Origin: Coix lacryma-jobi var. lacryma-jobi
Taxonomy: Eukaryota; Streptophyta; Magnoliopsida; Poales; Poaceae
Reading direction: 5' to 3'
NCBI GenBank assembly: GCA_009763385.1
Contig: CM019830.1
Coordinates: 96,722,649-96,786,648 of the forward strand
DNA: 64,000 nt
Of this stretch, positions 33,969-44,973 are shown in pieces (within the stretch, counting starts at the first letter, position 1; every line of letters begins with the position of its first letter). Under the pieces are notes generated by a model. It was not told the DNA's origin. It saw nothing but the letters and a program-made list of their open reading frames with translations, and ran no database searches. The translations under genes and the position numbers were made by a program.

Positions 33969-36900
33969 TTCTTTTTATTAGCTATCCTAGTAGAGCCACC
34001 GTAAAGTCTTCTTGACCAACTGATGCGCTGATGCCTGATGAAGTTTAGCCAGAGCACCTTCTGGTATTTAGGCGATCAGCTGAACTGACATAGGCGATGC
34101 AAGCCAGGAGTCGAGAACCGAGACGGCTGAGCATCAATGTGGATCGATGATGAGCTATAGCCGATTTATTATAGCTGATGGCAACAACAGACGTTCCTTC
34201 ATGCATGGAAATAATCTCACCGACAAACTTCCTTGATTATTAGTTGCTCCTCCAATGAGACCAATGCTCGTGCTTATTCAGGATTCCGTGTAATATGTGT
34301 CGGAGTATATATGATCAATATAATCCCTTTTATCTTCTCTGATCCAAATGATGTACAACCATGATCAGCATGCACATGCTTTTCTTTTGGTGTGAATATT
34401 TAGTCTTTTTAGACTTTGTCGTTGGTTCCGCCAATTTACATCTTTCTTTTGTATAGGAGTCTAGCGCCGATCTGAATTTCTGACACTTATGTACATCAGA
34501 TGTGGGTTCCATCCAAATATACAACAACTGATTGTAGCACAGACCTGTCGGCTATATAGCCGATGGAAGACACTATTGGCAACAGCCCATGTGATGATCA
34601 TTTTGTAGCAGTATCATTTGTCCTCCCTCATGTGGAGACTCCTGCCTTTTTGGTTCCCTGGACTTTGAACGACAACTACATTTGCTTAATCTGGCCAGAT
34701 AGTTAACATCTCAAATATATTCTCCTCCAGGCCATGAAACCAGCAGAGTAATCTGAACTTTCATCCTTTGAATCATAACCGAATTCCCCTCCACAAGATG
34801 CTGGTGCATACTGCTCTTTTTGGCTCTATCTCTAATATTTCATCAGCTAGTTCATCGGCTACTTGCTTGCTAATAACTGGATAATGATTATTTCGAGAAA
34901 TTTCTTCTTTTCCATCTCGGGTCTGCAAGCTGTCGCTCTAATTACCAATACTGTGTATCAGCTTTGGTTGCCAGACATTATTGTTGTGCTGCAGCTGTGG
35001 TGATGATTCCTTTACAGACTGTCATGACAAGCTACATTGTCCCCATTAGCTTCCCAACTACTATCTTCAGACCTTTTGTTGTGCCAAAGTCTAAGGCTTA
35101 TCGGCCATGCAACAGTCAAGTTTAATACATGTCTGAATGCAGATATGCCTATAAGTAGCGACATGATGTGAATCCCTGAGATGTCACTGCCCACCAACAA
35201 AAACGGGAAAGACGGTTGTGTTCTGACCACCATACATCAATTGCTAGTGTTGATCACTGAAACAAGACATAAATGATACATGTGGTGATATTCATCGCCA
35301 CCGGGCATGTTGCTCTGACTAGCAGTAGCAGGAACTGACCAGTGGTATAGTTGCTAGATTTTGATCTGCCCCTTGAGATGGCATGATGATTTAAGATTCT
35401 CCTGATCTTGAACTTTGATGGTTATTAGTGGGACAGGAATTACTCCAACTCTTCCATGTTCCTTTATTAACTTTATGATCTAGTTGATCAGCTACTAGAA
35501 TGATTTTCAGAGCATGCATTGGGCCTGACTAGATGACCTAAAAGAAGACAGCCTTGTGTGGCCATAGACAGTGTGGCGGACGTACTTGGTACGCGGCCGC
35601 ATTGGGTTGGAGGCCGCATCCTCAAATAGCACCAGCATGATCTTATCAACGACGTGATCCATCACGTTCTGGCATACACAATTGCTGTGCGCCACTTCTT
35701 GATGGTCGAAGTTTCATTTGCGGCCGAACCTCATGGTATTCATGGCCGTTGCTGCATCTGTCAGCTCCTCTGCTCTTACCAGCGAAGAATTTTTAGTTCT
35801 CTCTATTTGCTTAGCCTGATGACATTATGCCTAATAAACATAGGAGCATTATACCCAATGAAAGACAATTGGCTGATGGCTGCCACATAATCAGCTAGCA
35901 TCGGATTCATCCAGATATTGTATATGCTTTTAAATATTATATGAGCCGATTTCCTTGAATAGCCGATTCCACCTTTTAATAGCTGATTTATGTAATTGTA
36001 GTTGTGATGCTTGTTTACTTGTATCTTCTCTATGCCAAAAACCAGCTTACAACTGATATTGATGTACGCACTCCTCATAGCCCATGTATATATGTTTTGA
36101 GTTCGATTGGAAACTAATAAAGGGGTCCATCAATCCATTAGCTTTATGTTTTGGTTCTTTCAGCAGTGTACGGTAGCACTTGTAGGCTAGCTGATGAAAC
36201 TAAGCCAATAGCCGATTCTTCTTCCTGCTGTCAAACTGATATTAAATCTAAAAACTTGATCTTCCTGATTTCTCAGCATGGCTCCTGATTAATTTCCTGA
36301 GTCCGAAATAATATCACCTTGTTGCGCGTGGATTTGGCCTCCATACCAAACAAAGATTTGAACTTCCTGATGTATACCAGAAAATATTTTTTCAACCGAA
36401 CTCCCATCGGTTGTCAAATTACCAACTTCTGACGTATCCTCTCATGGTGGTTTTTATCTTCAAACTCTCCGAGTCCATCGCCCTTTGCTCATCTTATAGG
36501 AAAGGATGAAGTTGCACCAACAGGAGCCGACAGCTACACGCCTTATCGGCTTTCTGCTTGTTGAGGATCTGGAACACCTAGGTGAGTGCACCAGTAGTTC
36601 ATAGGCAGCTTCGAAGAACGTCAAGGCGATGAAGCTGACGTTGAGTGTGCCGCAGAGGATGAAGATGAACTCCGCGGCGTGCAGATGTGCGCAACAAATT
36701 TAGGCCCCCCCGGTCCGACACGTAGCTGATGCGGGAGCTTGAAATGCCAAGTGTACCTATCTCAATGATTTTCTTGGTGTTGGTTCCAGTGATAAGCTGA
36801 TTATAGTATGATATTTGTAGATATATGTTGATAGGAACGAACAAGCCAAAGCCGATGTCTTTACAAATTTAGAAATAACACCCCGGCTTTTAATAATCCT

Positions 36901-38032
36901 TCAGAAAACCGACTGTTAACTTTTTTCTTCATTGTCTACTTTATGCTCTGATTTGATACTAACCCTTGGTCTTGTTACTCTTTATTCATCAGTTGTTTGC
37001 TAGGTGCATAGAAGCTAGAATAGCCAGTTCAATCTGAATGTGACAGTCAGATTATGTTGATCTTCTAAATGTTTTATCATCTTCCTTCTGTTTAGTATTT
37101 GATCGTCTTGCCTTCCGGCTGTACTTAGCCGTTTTTAAAACAACTCTAATCAGTCCATCAGTATCATCATTCTAGTTCCCTTGCTCCTTGATCTTTTTCC
37201 CGTGTATTTTCTGATGGTAATTCCAATATCCAAAGCCGGTTATACTTGTTATATGGCCACCAGATCAATGCTATAGATATGTTTCGAGTGCCTTTCAATA
37301 TCTGTAGCCGATACTATCTTCTCTGGTACTATGTAAGTCTTTTTGTGAACTAGTAACCCAACCAAGCCGAATAAATGTCCCTCCTGAATCTCTTATTTTC
37401 TTTACGAGGTTCAACAATGATCTTCAACTTAAGAAAACAACACCGGCCCACGAGACGGGAAATCTTTCAGAATTTTATATTGGTAACCCCATCTGCGAGC
37501 AGCTGATATGCCCTCCCATCATGAAGAAATTCAAATATTGACTATCATATCCAGCTTGTGAATGGTTGATAAGTATCTGCACTATTGCTACCATCGGCCC
37601 AAGTATCAATTTGAAGGTTCCAATATAGCCGATGGTTGAGGCTGGCCCATCTCTTATCAAACAAACCGATTAGCACTTGTTTCAACAAAAATGTCAGCAC
37701 CATTAGACGTGGCCTGCATGCATAGGCATTAACCGTCTATCTTTGTTTCTCTAATAAATACAACATGCATGATGCCATTTATTTAGCCGATGCCATATTC
37801 TCTGAACAGTGGAGTATAGGAGCAACAGCTTTTGAACTTCCTGAGCTTATCAATCGTGGTGTCAACTAGTCGCCATATGCCACAACCTGCCTATGCATAC
37901 GACACATATGGAAGAATTGGCCTGCAAGCTTCATGCGGCGGAAAATCTCATCAACACAGATGGCGTTCTCAGAATAATACTGAAGTTTCAACTTAAATGA
38001 TAATCTGAATGACTTCGGATCAAACGATTATG

Positions 38033-38050
38033 GTCCCACCAGGCGTGCCA
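38033..38050 (-). promoter_or_regulatory. Primer-binding site, Tat-like element
   Basis: TGGCACGCCTGGTGGGAC on the minus strand lies 6 nt inside the 5' LTR end. It ends in the TGG expected opposite a tRNA CCA end. I cannot name the tRNA with certainty. Confidence 0.65.
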
Positions 38051-38056
38051 AAATTA

Positions 38057-40006
38057 TGTTGATGCTAAAATTGTATCTTCAAGCGTCAAGCACATCACAA
38101 GGCCCTCAGAGACCGTCTGGAGCAAGGGTCCTGATCTCCTGAACCTCCTAGGAAGAAGCCGGTCTTGGTGACACCGAGTCCAAGGCGTGCCAGTCAATTT
38201 GACCTGCAATTGACAAGGAGAAAGAAAACAATGCTACATTGTGGAACCTGTCGGTTGATGCCAGACAGTCTCATATTGTACGGCTCTGAGATAGCCATTG
38301 TTAGAGGATATTGACTACAGAGTCAACTCCCAAGAAAGAAATTAAAGCATCGACGATATTTGAAGCAAAAACGGCTATTGTATATATAAAGAAAGTATTT
38401 AGAACAAGAACAGCCGATAAACTTAAACACATGAGCAAAATAAAGATCTATATATGTATATACGTTAATGATCATAATCTAAGGATATAGCTCGTACATG
38501 TAAATCCTACTAAAGCATTGGATATTCAAAACCCAATTAAGACTAGTCTAGAAGGTCCGCGGTCTTAACTAAAGCTCCTTCGTAATGATGTATTAGATTC
38601 ATCTCAACCTGGTCTAGAAGGCCGGCGGGCTTCAATGAAAATAACACATCATACTAGATTGTCCCCTGCTTTTTTGAGAAGTACCTGCAATTGCTATTCG
38701 TGAAAGCTTGACTGGATCAGCTAATTAGCCGATACAGGGTCCATGAAGCACGAACAAGATCTATCTATCAAAACCATGATCTAATCTAGGATCGAGTTAA
38801 TTTAATCCGGCATGCATATTAGTGGGGTTCAAAAATACAGCCATAATAAGCATGTCAGACCAGACCTACTCGTTCTTAGATCAAACCATAATTTGAACGG
38901 ATATCTCGAACGCACAGCACGTAACAATCAAAATTGATAAAATAGTCGATGAGAAGCTTAGATCGGCTATTTTCCTTGATGTGAGCGTGTGAAGCTTTTT
39001 GATAGCCAGATCTAAATAGCTTTTAAGCTTAAGCTAGTTTGTCAATCTTGATTGGGCAAGATATTGTTAAAAAGAAAAACAAGGCATTAAAAGCATAAAC
39101 AACATCGATAACTTAATGAATCTATTAGATTGCCAAATCTAATAGAGTCGATAACTAGCCAAGATCGACTATTGCAAGAGATTGATCAGAGCCAAGACAG
39201 TCTTACAAAAGACGAGCTTAATCCGATAACTAACTCATATCATAGTTTAATAAGAGTTTGGTCGATGCCAAATACAGCCTTATCAAACGACAATACGAGC
39301 CATTGGTAAAACTTACAAGCAAACCGGAGTTCCATCTAGTCGATGCAGCCTCATCTAGTTGAAGGTTTCGCCATGATCTACATTACTCCTACTCCTAAGG
39401 GTTTGGCCGGAGGCCAAAAGATTATTTGATTGATTGATGAATCATCATTACAATGGCCGAGGGTTTATATTTATACCCTGGGCGAATAAGAGTCCTAAAG
39501 TTCTTGCCTAACAAGATATATCTAAATAAAAGGAAACATTAAGATACGTGGACTTCTAACTTTCCATTTGTAGAGCCATGGTCAATGAAGCCTCCTCCGA
39601 CTCGTCCGTGAAAAGTTAAATCCAAATACGTGATCAACCTGGACCTCTTCTTTGGATACGGCAATTTCGTTTCCTAATCATCGTAGGCACATGCTGGCCT
39701 CATCCTCTTAGTGTAAAGCTTGACGTCATCACCTATCCATTTCAATTTTTAATTCCCTTGTGTATGTAGTCTTGGCCAAATAATATAAAATATTCCTTTC
39801 TTTTATACAATCTCCCTCATTAACTAGCCTCGCTCGGTCTGGCACGTGATCCTCATCATAGATCAATTTATGTTGCTTCTAGCGATCAGGTCTCTTTTCT
39901 TCACGTAATAGCTTTGTGCACACACTGGACTATCGCTTTGCTTTTAATCCTCCATGATTGGCTTTTGATGGTCTCAACTAGTACTTTCCAAATTCTGGTG
40001 TCAACA
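38057..40006 (-). repeat. LTR of the Tat-like element (its 5' LTR)
   Basis: About 1.95 kb, canonical TG...CA ends (as TGTTG...CAACA). TATA box on the minus strand at 39475-39468. See the partner LTR for indel differences. Confidence 0.88.
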
Positions 40007-40011
40007 CATTC

Positions 40012-40540
40012 ATAGGTAGGTTCTTTTGTTGAGGGTTCACCTTATGCTTATTATGTGACTAACCGTTTTGTGGAGACCTTGAGTTCACACTGGACAAGAC
40101 AATGCCTTGTGTTTTCTTCTGCTTTTGAGTGTGCAGGAGAACAGGAGCCTGGAGAGAGCATTTCGGCTCACGGACCCGATCCCACTTCTTCCATGACTTG
40201 GGGTTCCATTCAAGCAGCATCTCCAGCGAGCACTAGCTGCACCTGTGGGAGCGACAGCATCCGGCGAGGGGGGGACGACTTCGATGAGGCAGGTGCCCCG
40301 GAGATTTCAGCAGATTTAGGCGTCCTCTCGGGTATCACACCAGCAGGCGGTCATGTGCTTCATGATGTACCTCCAACACACTTCTGAGTTCGGGTTTTGG
40401 TACTCTTCTTCTTCGACCTCTTTCTGCTGTGTGGTCTTTCCGATGTGGATTTTGCTGGCTGTTCGTTTGAGCGTTTCTTGGCTCTTCTCTTATGAATTTG
40501 GTGTGTGTTTCCCTTTTAGTTTGGGAAGCATTTTGCTTGT
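40012..40540 (+). pseudogene. Degenerate Ty1/copia remnant (RT end and RNase H end)
   Basis: From about 40328 to 40420 the nucleotide sequence matches the RT C-terminal segment seen at 1140-1240 in A1. A short stretch of the YSDADFAG region follows (about 40435-40475), and then the RNase H tail GVCFPF with its stop (about 40499-40520). Most of RNase H between these is deleted. Sequence 40030-40110 resembles the uncertain start of the A4 LTR instead. No frame is usable. Confidence 0.6.
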
Positions 40541-40936
40541 TTGTTGGTATAAATTAACGCACACTCTAATTTATCCGCAAGCGCATAGATAAAATCTACC
40601 GATGTAGCATTTCACCGGAGTAACCCAGTTTTAATATCGAACCCAAAGGAAGGGATAGTGTTAAGTCTTAAAGAGTATAACCCCTGAGTAGCTAACAAGA
40701 ATGGAGAAGCTAAAAGCATAGAGGGGATCACTAAGGTTATCTAAATCCAACTTAAGAGTGATATGTTTATATTATTCTTAGTGGGGAAGTTGCCATAAAA
40801 GGTCACAACCAAAGTATGATTCTTTTATGCAAATGTATAATCCTACCGAGCCTACACACGGGTAAGTGGACTATAGAAGAATCAACAAGGCTATAAGAGT
40901 CACCCTTGCGAACAACCACTACTACCGGCATTATAG
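40541..40936 (-). repeat. Old Athila-like LTR, first part
   Basis: The fragment starts TGTTGGTATAAATTAACG near 40541 and contains the reverse-strand motif TTATCCGCAAGCGC (40571-40584) followed by GATGTAGCATTTCACC, as at the U5 ends of Athila element 1. It ends with TATAG (40932-40936), the target duplication of Athila element 2, and continues at 48738. Confidence 0.65.
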
Positions 40937-42914
40937 TGTTGATGGTCCTTAAACACCTGTTTTACCATCAACACTTTACCCAAAAATTCACCAAAAAGGC
41001 ATGAAATGTAGTCAAATAGGTTTCAAACTAACCGAATTCCACATGTCCATATATTTTGATTTGAATGCAGGATTTGGACCAAATTTAGAGCATGGACCCA
41101 CCAGAGGCCGAGACCACTCACCAGAGCCCATTTGGGCCCTAGTGGGGTGGCGCTCGCCACCCCTAGGTGGCGCCCGCCACATGGAGAGGCCCAAACTTCC
41201 CCCCTTGCCACGTCACTGATCCGTGTGACCACCCCATGGCTAAATCTTGGCCCTTGGTCACTAGGTCAGTGGCATCAGAGGGCTCAGGAGGGAAGTGGCG
41301 TGGATCATGACCGAATGACGGTTATCTGGACATGCAACCGACCTTGGAACCGCCTCTGTGGAGCTCCTGGATGCCGTTGAAGCAATGACGGTGCATCCAA
41401 CGGTGAGGGGGGTGGCGGCCGCCACCTAGGGCTGGCGCCCGCCACTAGGGTTTGCCCTAGGTCGTTTGGCTGCCCCCTATAAGTACCCCCCCTCACTCCA
41501 CAAGGCTATAAATACCCCCTGGTGGCACCACTTCATTTCAAGCAAGAAAGCAAGGAAGAGAGGAAAGCAAGCAAGGCAAGAGAAGCTAGAAAAGCAAGTG
41601 AGAGCTCAGAGAGCTTAGGCAAGTAGGTTAGCTAGTAGACAGAGTATAGCTCTAGTGCCCTCGCTACAGCGCGGCTCTTAGTTTAGCACAGCTCAGCCCT
41701 GACCAGTGGTATAGTAGTGTAGAGCTTGCTAGGAGAGAAGCGGGTGGGAGTGACTGGCATCTAAGGTCGGTTGATTTCCCGACGTCTCTGGTCTGGTTTG
41801 CTCTCTTGTATCTCAGGTACATTTATCTTCCAGTATTACTTTCAGTACTACTTTATCAAGTGCCTTGAGTGTGACCTAGCTATCCTACAGTTCAATTCAC
41901 TTAGCCATTGTAGTTAATCTCTAATGCGCTTAGTGATTGATCTTTGCCAATAGGTTGCTTAGTTAGTTTAGTGTTTATCTTATTAAGTCAAGTATTTGCT
42001 CTGACGTCTGCAAGGGTGTCTCTATTCAAAGCTAGGGTAGAGATAGTTAGAATATAATTAAGCGTGGTGCTTAGTTATAGACTTACCTTCAGATACGGCT
42101 GGACCCCCGGATAGCTGTGGTAGCAAGCAGGTGGTGACAACCCTGTGCGCCTTGAATTCCACCACGTAGTTGGCCCAGTTTAACAGTAAGGCTCGTTGTG
42201 CTAGCGTTCAACCTAAGTCAGTGGTAAAGGCTAGTACGCCTCGGTACTTGACAAGATAGGAATAAAACTATACTTAACATGGTTGCTTTATTGACATTTG
42301 CCTATCCTGCTTCATAGTTATCTTGCTTCGGAGTTATCTTGCTTCGTAGTTATCTAGGAGTAGTTAGTAGTTATTAGTAAGTTACCCTTAGTTACCCCCT
42401 ATCTATCTAGTTATCCACCTTACCTTACCATCCATTTCATCCTTACCTATCCACCCATATATTCTTTCTAGTCTTTCATCTTCTCTCTTCTCCTCTCCCC
42501 TTTTCCCTTTTCTGTTTTCTTCGACTCTCATCCCCTCCTTGACTCGACTCATACACCACCCTAGCCTTCCCTTGGGATCAAATAAATTGACACCTGGTAC
42601 TCCCAGGCGAAGTGCTACTACGATAGTTCTGTGCGCTTGTAGAATCTCCTCTAGGTAGATTGCAATCTCTCTAGCTAGCTCCTACTAGTTTTGGGATTGA
42701 CAACCTCATTTGACATTAGTAGATAGCTGCTTTAGCTTCGCTCCTTTAGGTATAGTGACCGGACTTGCTACAAGTACTTCTGACGTCGTTGCCGGGAATA
42801 GATTCCATAGTCTACTCCTAGTAACAACATTAGCAAGTGTCAACAAGCATTTCTGGGTTGTTACCAGGGATAGTTGCCTAGCTCTATCTTTAGTGAAGCT
42901 AAGAACTACCAACA
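40937..42914 (+). repeat. Athila element 2 5' LTR
   Basis: About 1.98 kb, TGTTGATGG...CTACCAACA. A TATA box TATAAATA is at 41507-41514, followed by a purine-rich leader of AAGCAAG repeats. Two primer-site-like sequences (42781-42798 and 42854-42871) lie inside its 3' end ahead of the true site at 42923. Confidence 0.92.
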
Positions 42915-42922
42915 AGCATTTC

Positions 42923-42940
42923 TGGCGCCGTTGCCGGGGA
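42923..42940 (+). promoter_or_regulatory. Primer-binding site, Athila element 2
   Basis: TGGCGCCGTTGCCGGGGA, 8 nt after the LTR end, is the tRNA-Asp-type primer site usual in Athila and Tat elements. Confidence 0.88.
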
Positions 42941-43101
42941 AGGCAATCAGTGTGTCCTACGAGTCCGTGTCGAATTTATCTTCGTTTAAGCTCCTGCTTA
43001 GCGAATCCCATCTTACCCAATTCTTTCTTTCCATAGTCCTTCTTATCTTTTTCCTTCATCTTCTTCAACTTCTTTATTTCTTATCTCGTTCAACCTTCAC
43101 G

Positions 43102-44973
43102 ATGGTCAACAAGACCATTCGTGAATTTTCTGCTCCTTCTGCCGCCAATGTAGCGACAGGACCAGACGTGATCGATGCCAACCTCAATTTTGAGTTGAAA
43201 CCGGCTCTGATCACGATGGTCCAAGCTAGCCCGTTCTATGGCAAAGCTCATGAGGATGCCAATGCTCACCTCCAACAATTCTTGGAGATTTGCGGCACCT
43301 TCACCATTAAGGGGACAACACAAGAAGTCATCCGTCTTTGTCTCTTTCATTTCTCTTTGCTAGGAAAAGCGAAGCAATGGTTCTATACCAGTGGCAACGC
43401 TGTAGACACATGGGACAAGTGTTCCAATGCTTTTCTCGCCAAATTCTTTCCTATGGGCAAGACGAACGCTCTTCGCAACAAAATCTCCAGCTTTACGCAA
43501 CAAGCCGAGGAATCTATTCTCGAGGCTTGGGAGAGAATGCAAGAATACGTCGCTGCTTGTCCGCACCATGGTATGGAGGACTAGCTATTGATCCAGAACT
43601 TCTACCATGGCCTAACCCCACTCTCTAGAAGCCATTTGGATGCCGCCGGCGGCGGTGCATTCTTTTCTCTGAATATCGCAGATGCTAAGGCTCTCATAGA
43701 GAAGATGGTGTCAAACCGAGGATGGAATGACGAGAGACTGCAGCCCCATAAGCGAGGTATACATTCCCTTAAGGAGGCCGACATGATCGTGGACAAGATG
43801 GACCTGCTGGCAAAGAAGCTGGACAGCTGTGAGAAGATGAAACAACAAGAGAGTGTCCAATCTATGGAATCCTACATGACTTGTGAAGTCTGTGGAGAAA
43901 CCGGACATTCTGGGAACTACTGCCCCGAGCTACATGAAGATTTGAACTTCATCAACAACAACGGTTTCCGCCAACAGAATCAAGGATGGAATCAGCCTGC
44001 AAACTCTCAAGGTAACAATTCATTCTCCCGCTCTAATTTTCAGAATTCTGATAATTTCTCATTCTTGAAAAATTTAGTTTACTCACAAGGTAGAACTACT
44101 GATTTCTTGAATAAGAGATTAATGTCAAATGATAAAACCCTTGAGAATATAAATGCTAAATTGGAAGATTTCTTATCTGCTCTGAAAAATCAATTAAGTT
44201 TTTAATAAGATGTTAGAAACCCAATTAGCTCAACTTGCTGCTATCATACCATCTTTGGAAACTGCCAAAATTCCTGCTAAACCTGACATGGAAACTGCAA
44301 ATATGGTTGAAATAAAATATTTTAACTATTATGAAGATCAAACCATGACTGTTAAAAAGGGTGATCCTGGTAGTCCCATAATTAGATGCTCAATCTTTGG
44401 TGAAGTCTTTAAAAATGCCATGTGTGATTTAGGATCGAGTGTGAACATTCTATCTAAAGATTTTTATGAAAACTCGTTCTTTCCACCCATGTCATCCACA
44501 TCTGCCTTTGTTGTGCTAGCTGACCAATCCACTTGCTATGTAGAAGGAATAGTCAATGACTTACCTGTTCATATTAGAGGTTCTATGTTCCTGCTGATTT
44601 CATAATACTAGATATGGAAAATAGGAAAGATGTGCCTCTAATCTTAGGTAGACCCTTCTTGAACACTGTTGATGCTTGCATATATGTGGGGAGTGGTAAA
44701 ATGCAAATGACATTACGAGGGAGGAAGGAAATATTCTCCTTTTCCCGTGGTCCCGCATATGCCGCTAACATGCAGGAAGCAAAACCTGTTCGTACCAAGA
44801 AGAGACGCCCAAGAACAAGGTGGAACAGAAAGAAAGAACAACCTCCTCCTGAGTTGTGTGATTCACATAACAAGGGAGAGGTGTCAAAAGAAGAAGAACC
44901 CGATGAAGTACTTAAAGAAGAAGCACCCAAGGAAGAAGATCTACCCAGTAAGGATGAAATTCCATGGATCTAA
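43102..44973 (+). pseudogene. Athila element 2 gag-protease
   Basis: The frame begins ATG at 43102, 162 nt after the primer site. Residues about 30-190 are a retrotransposon gag domain (EDANAHLQQFLEICGTF, GKAKQWFYTSGN, LLIQNFYHGL). One CX2CX4HX4C zinc knuckle, CEVCGETGHSGNYC, is at about 43882-43923, followed by an Asn/Gln-rich stretch. A TAG at 43582-43584 interrupts gag. A 1-nt gain at about 44199-44203 and another frame change at about 44585 separate gag from the retropepsin part, which shows CDLGSSVNI (near 44430) and ILGRPFLNT (near 44650). The acidic C-terminus stops at 44973. It starts later than the gag of element 1, lacking about 50 N-terminal residues. Three lesions make it inactive. 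Confidence 0.88.

Larger units (their letters stand above)
32146..38056 (-). other. Coding-free internal region of the Tat-like element
   Basis: The internal sequence is A/T-rich, with the short word AGCCGAT or its complement recurring many times, and carries the G-run priming tract at 32149-32162 and a TA microsatellite at 33482-33523. Six frames give only short scattered ORFs with no gag, protease or pol motif. One MITE is inserted at 33708-33968. Confidence 0.7.
30164..40006 (-). mobile_element. Large non-coding LTR element (Tat-like, LARD type)
   Basis: A 9.84-kb element on the minus strand with LTRs 30164-32145 and 38057-40006 and a perfect 5-bp target duplication CATTC (30159-30163, 40007-40011). 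The primer site is TGGCACGCCTGGTGGGAC (minus, 38050-38033) and the plus-strand priming tract is a run of 14 G (32162-32149 on the minus strand). The 5.9-kb internal region has no ORF longer than about 100 codons, so it depends on another element's proteins. The primer type and LTR form suggest the Tat/Ogre side of Ty3/gypsy; this is inference. Confidence 0.88.
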
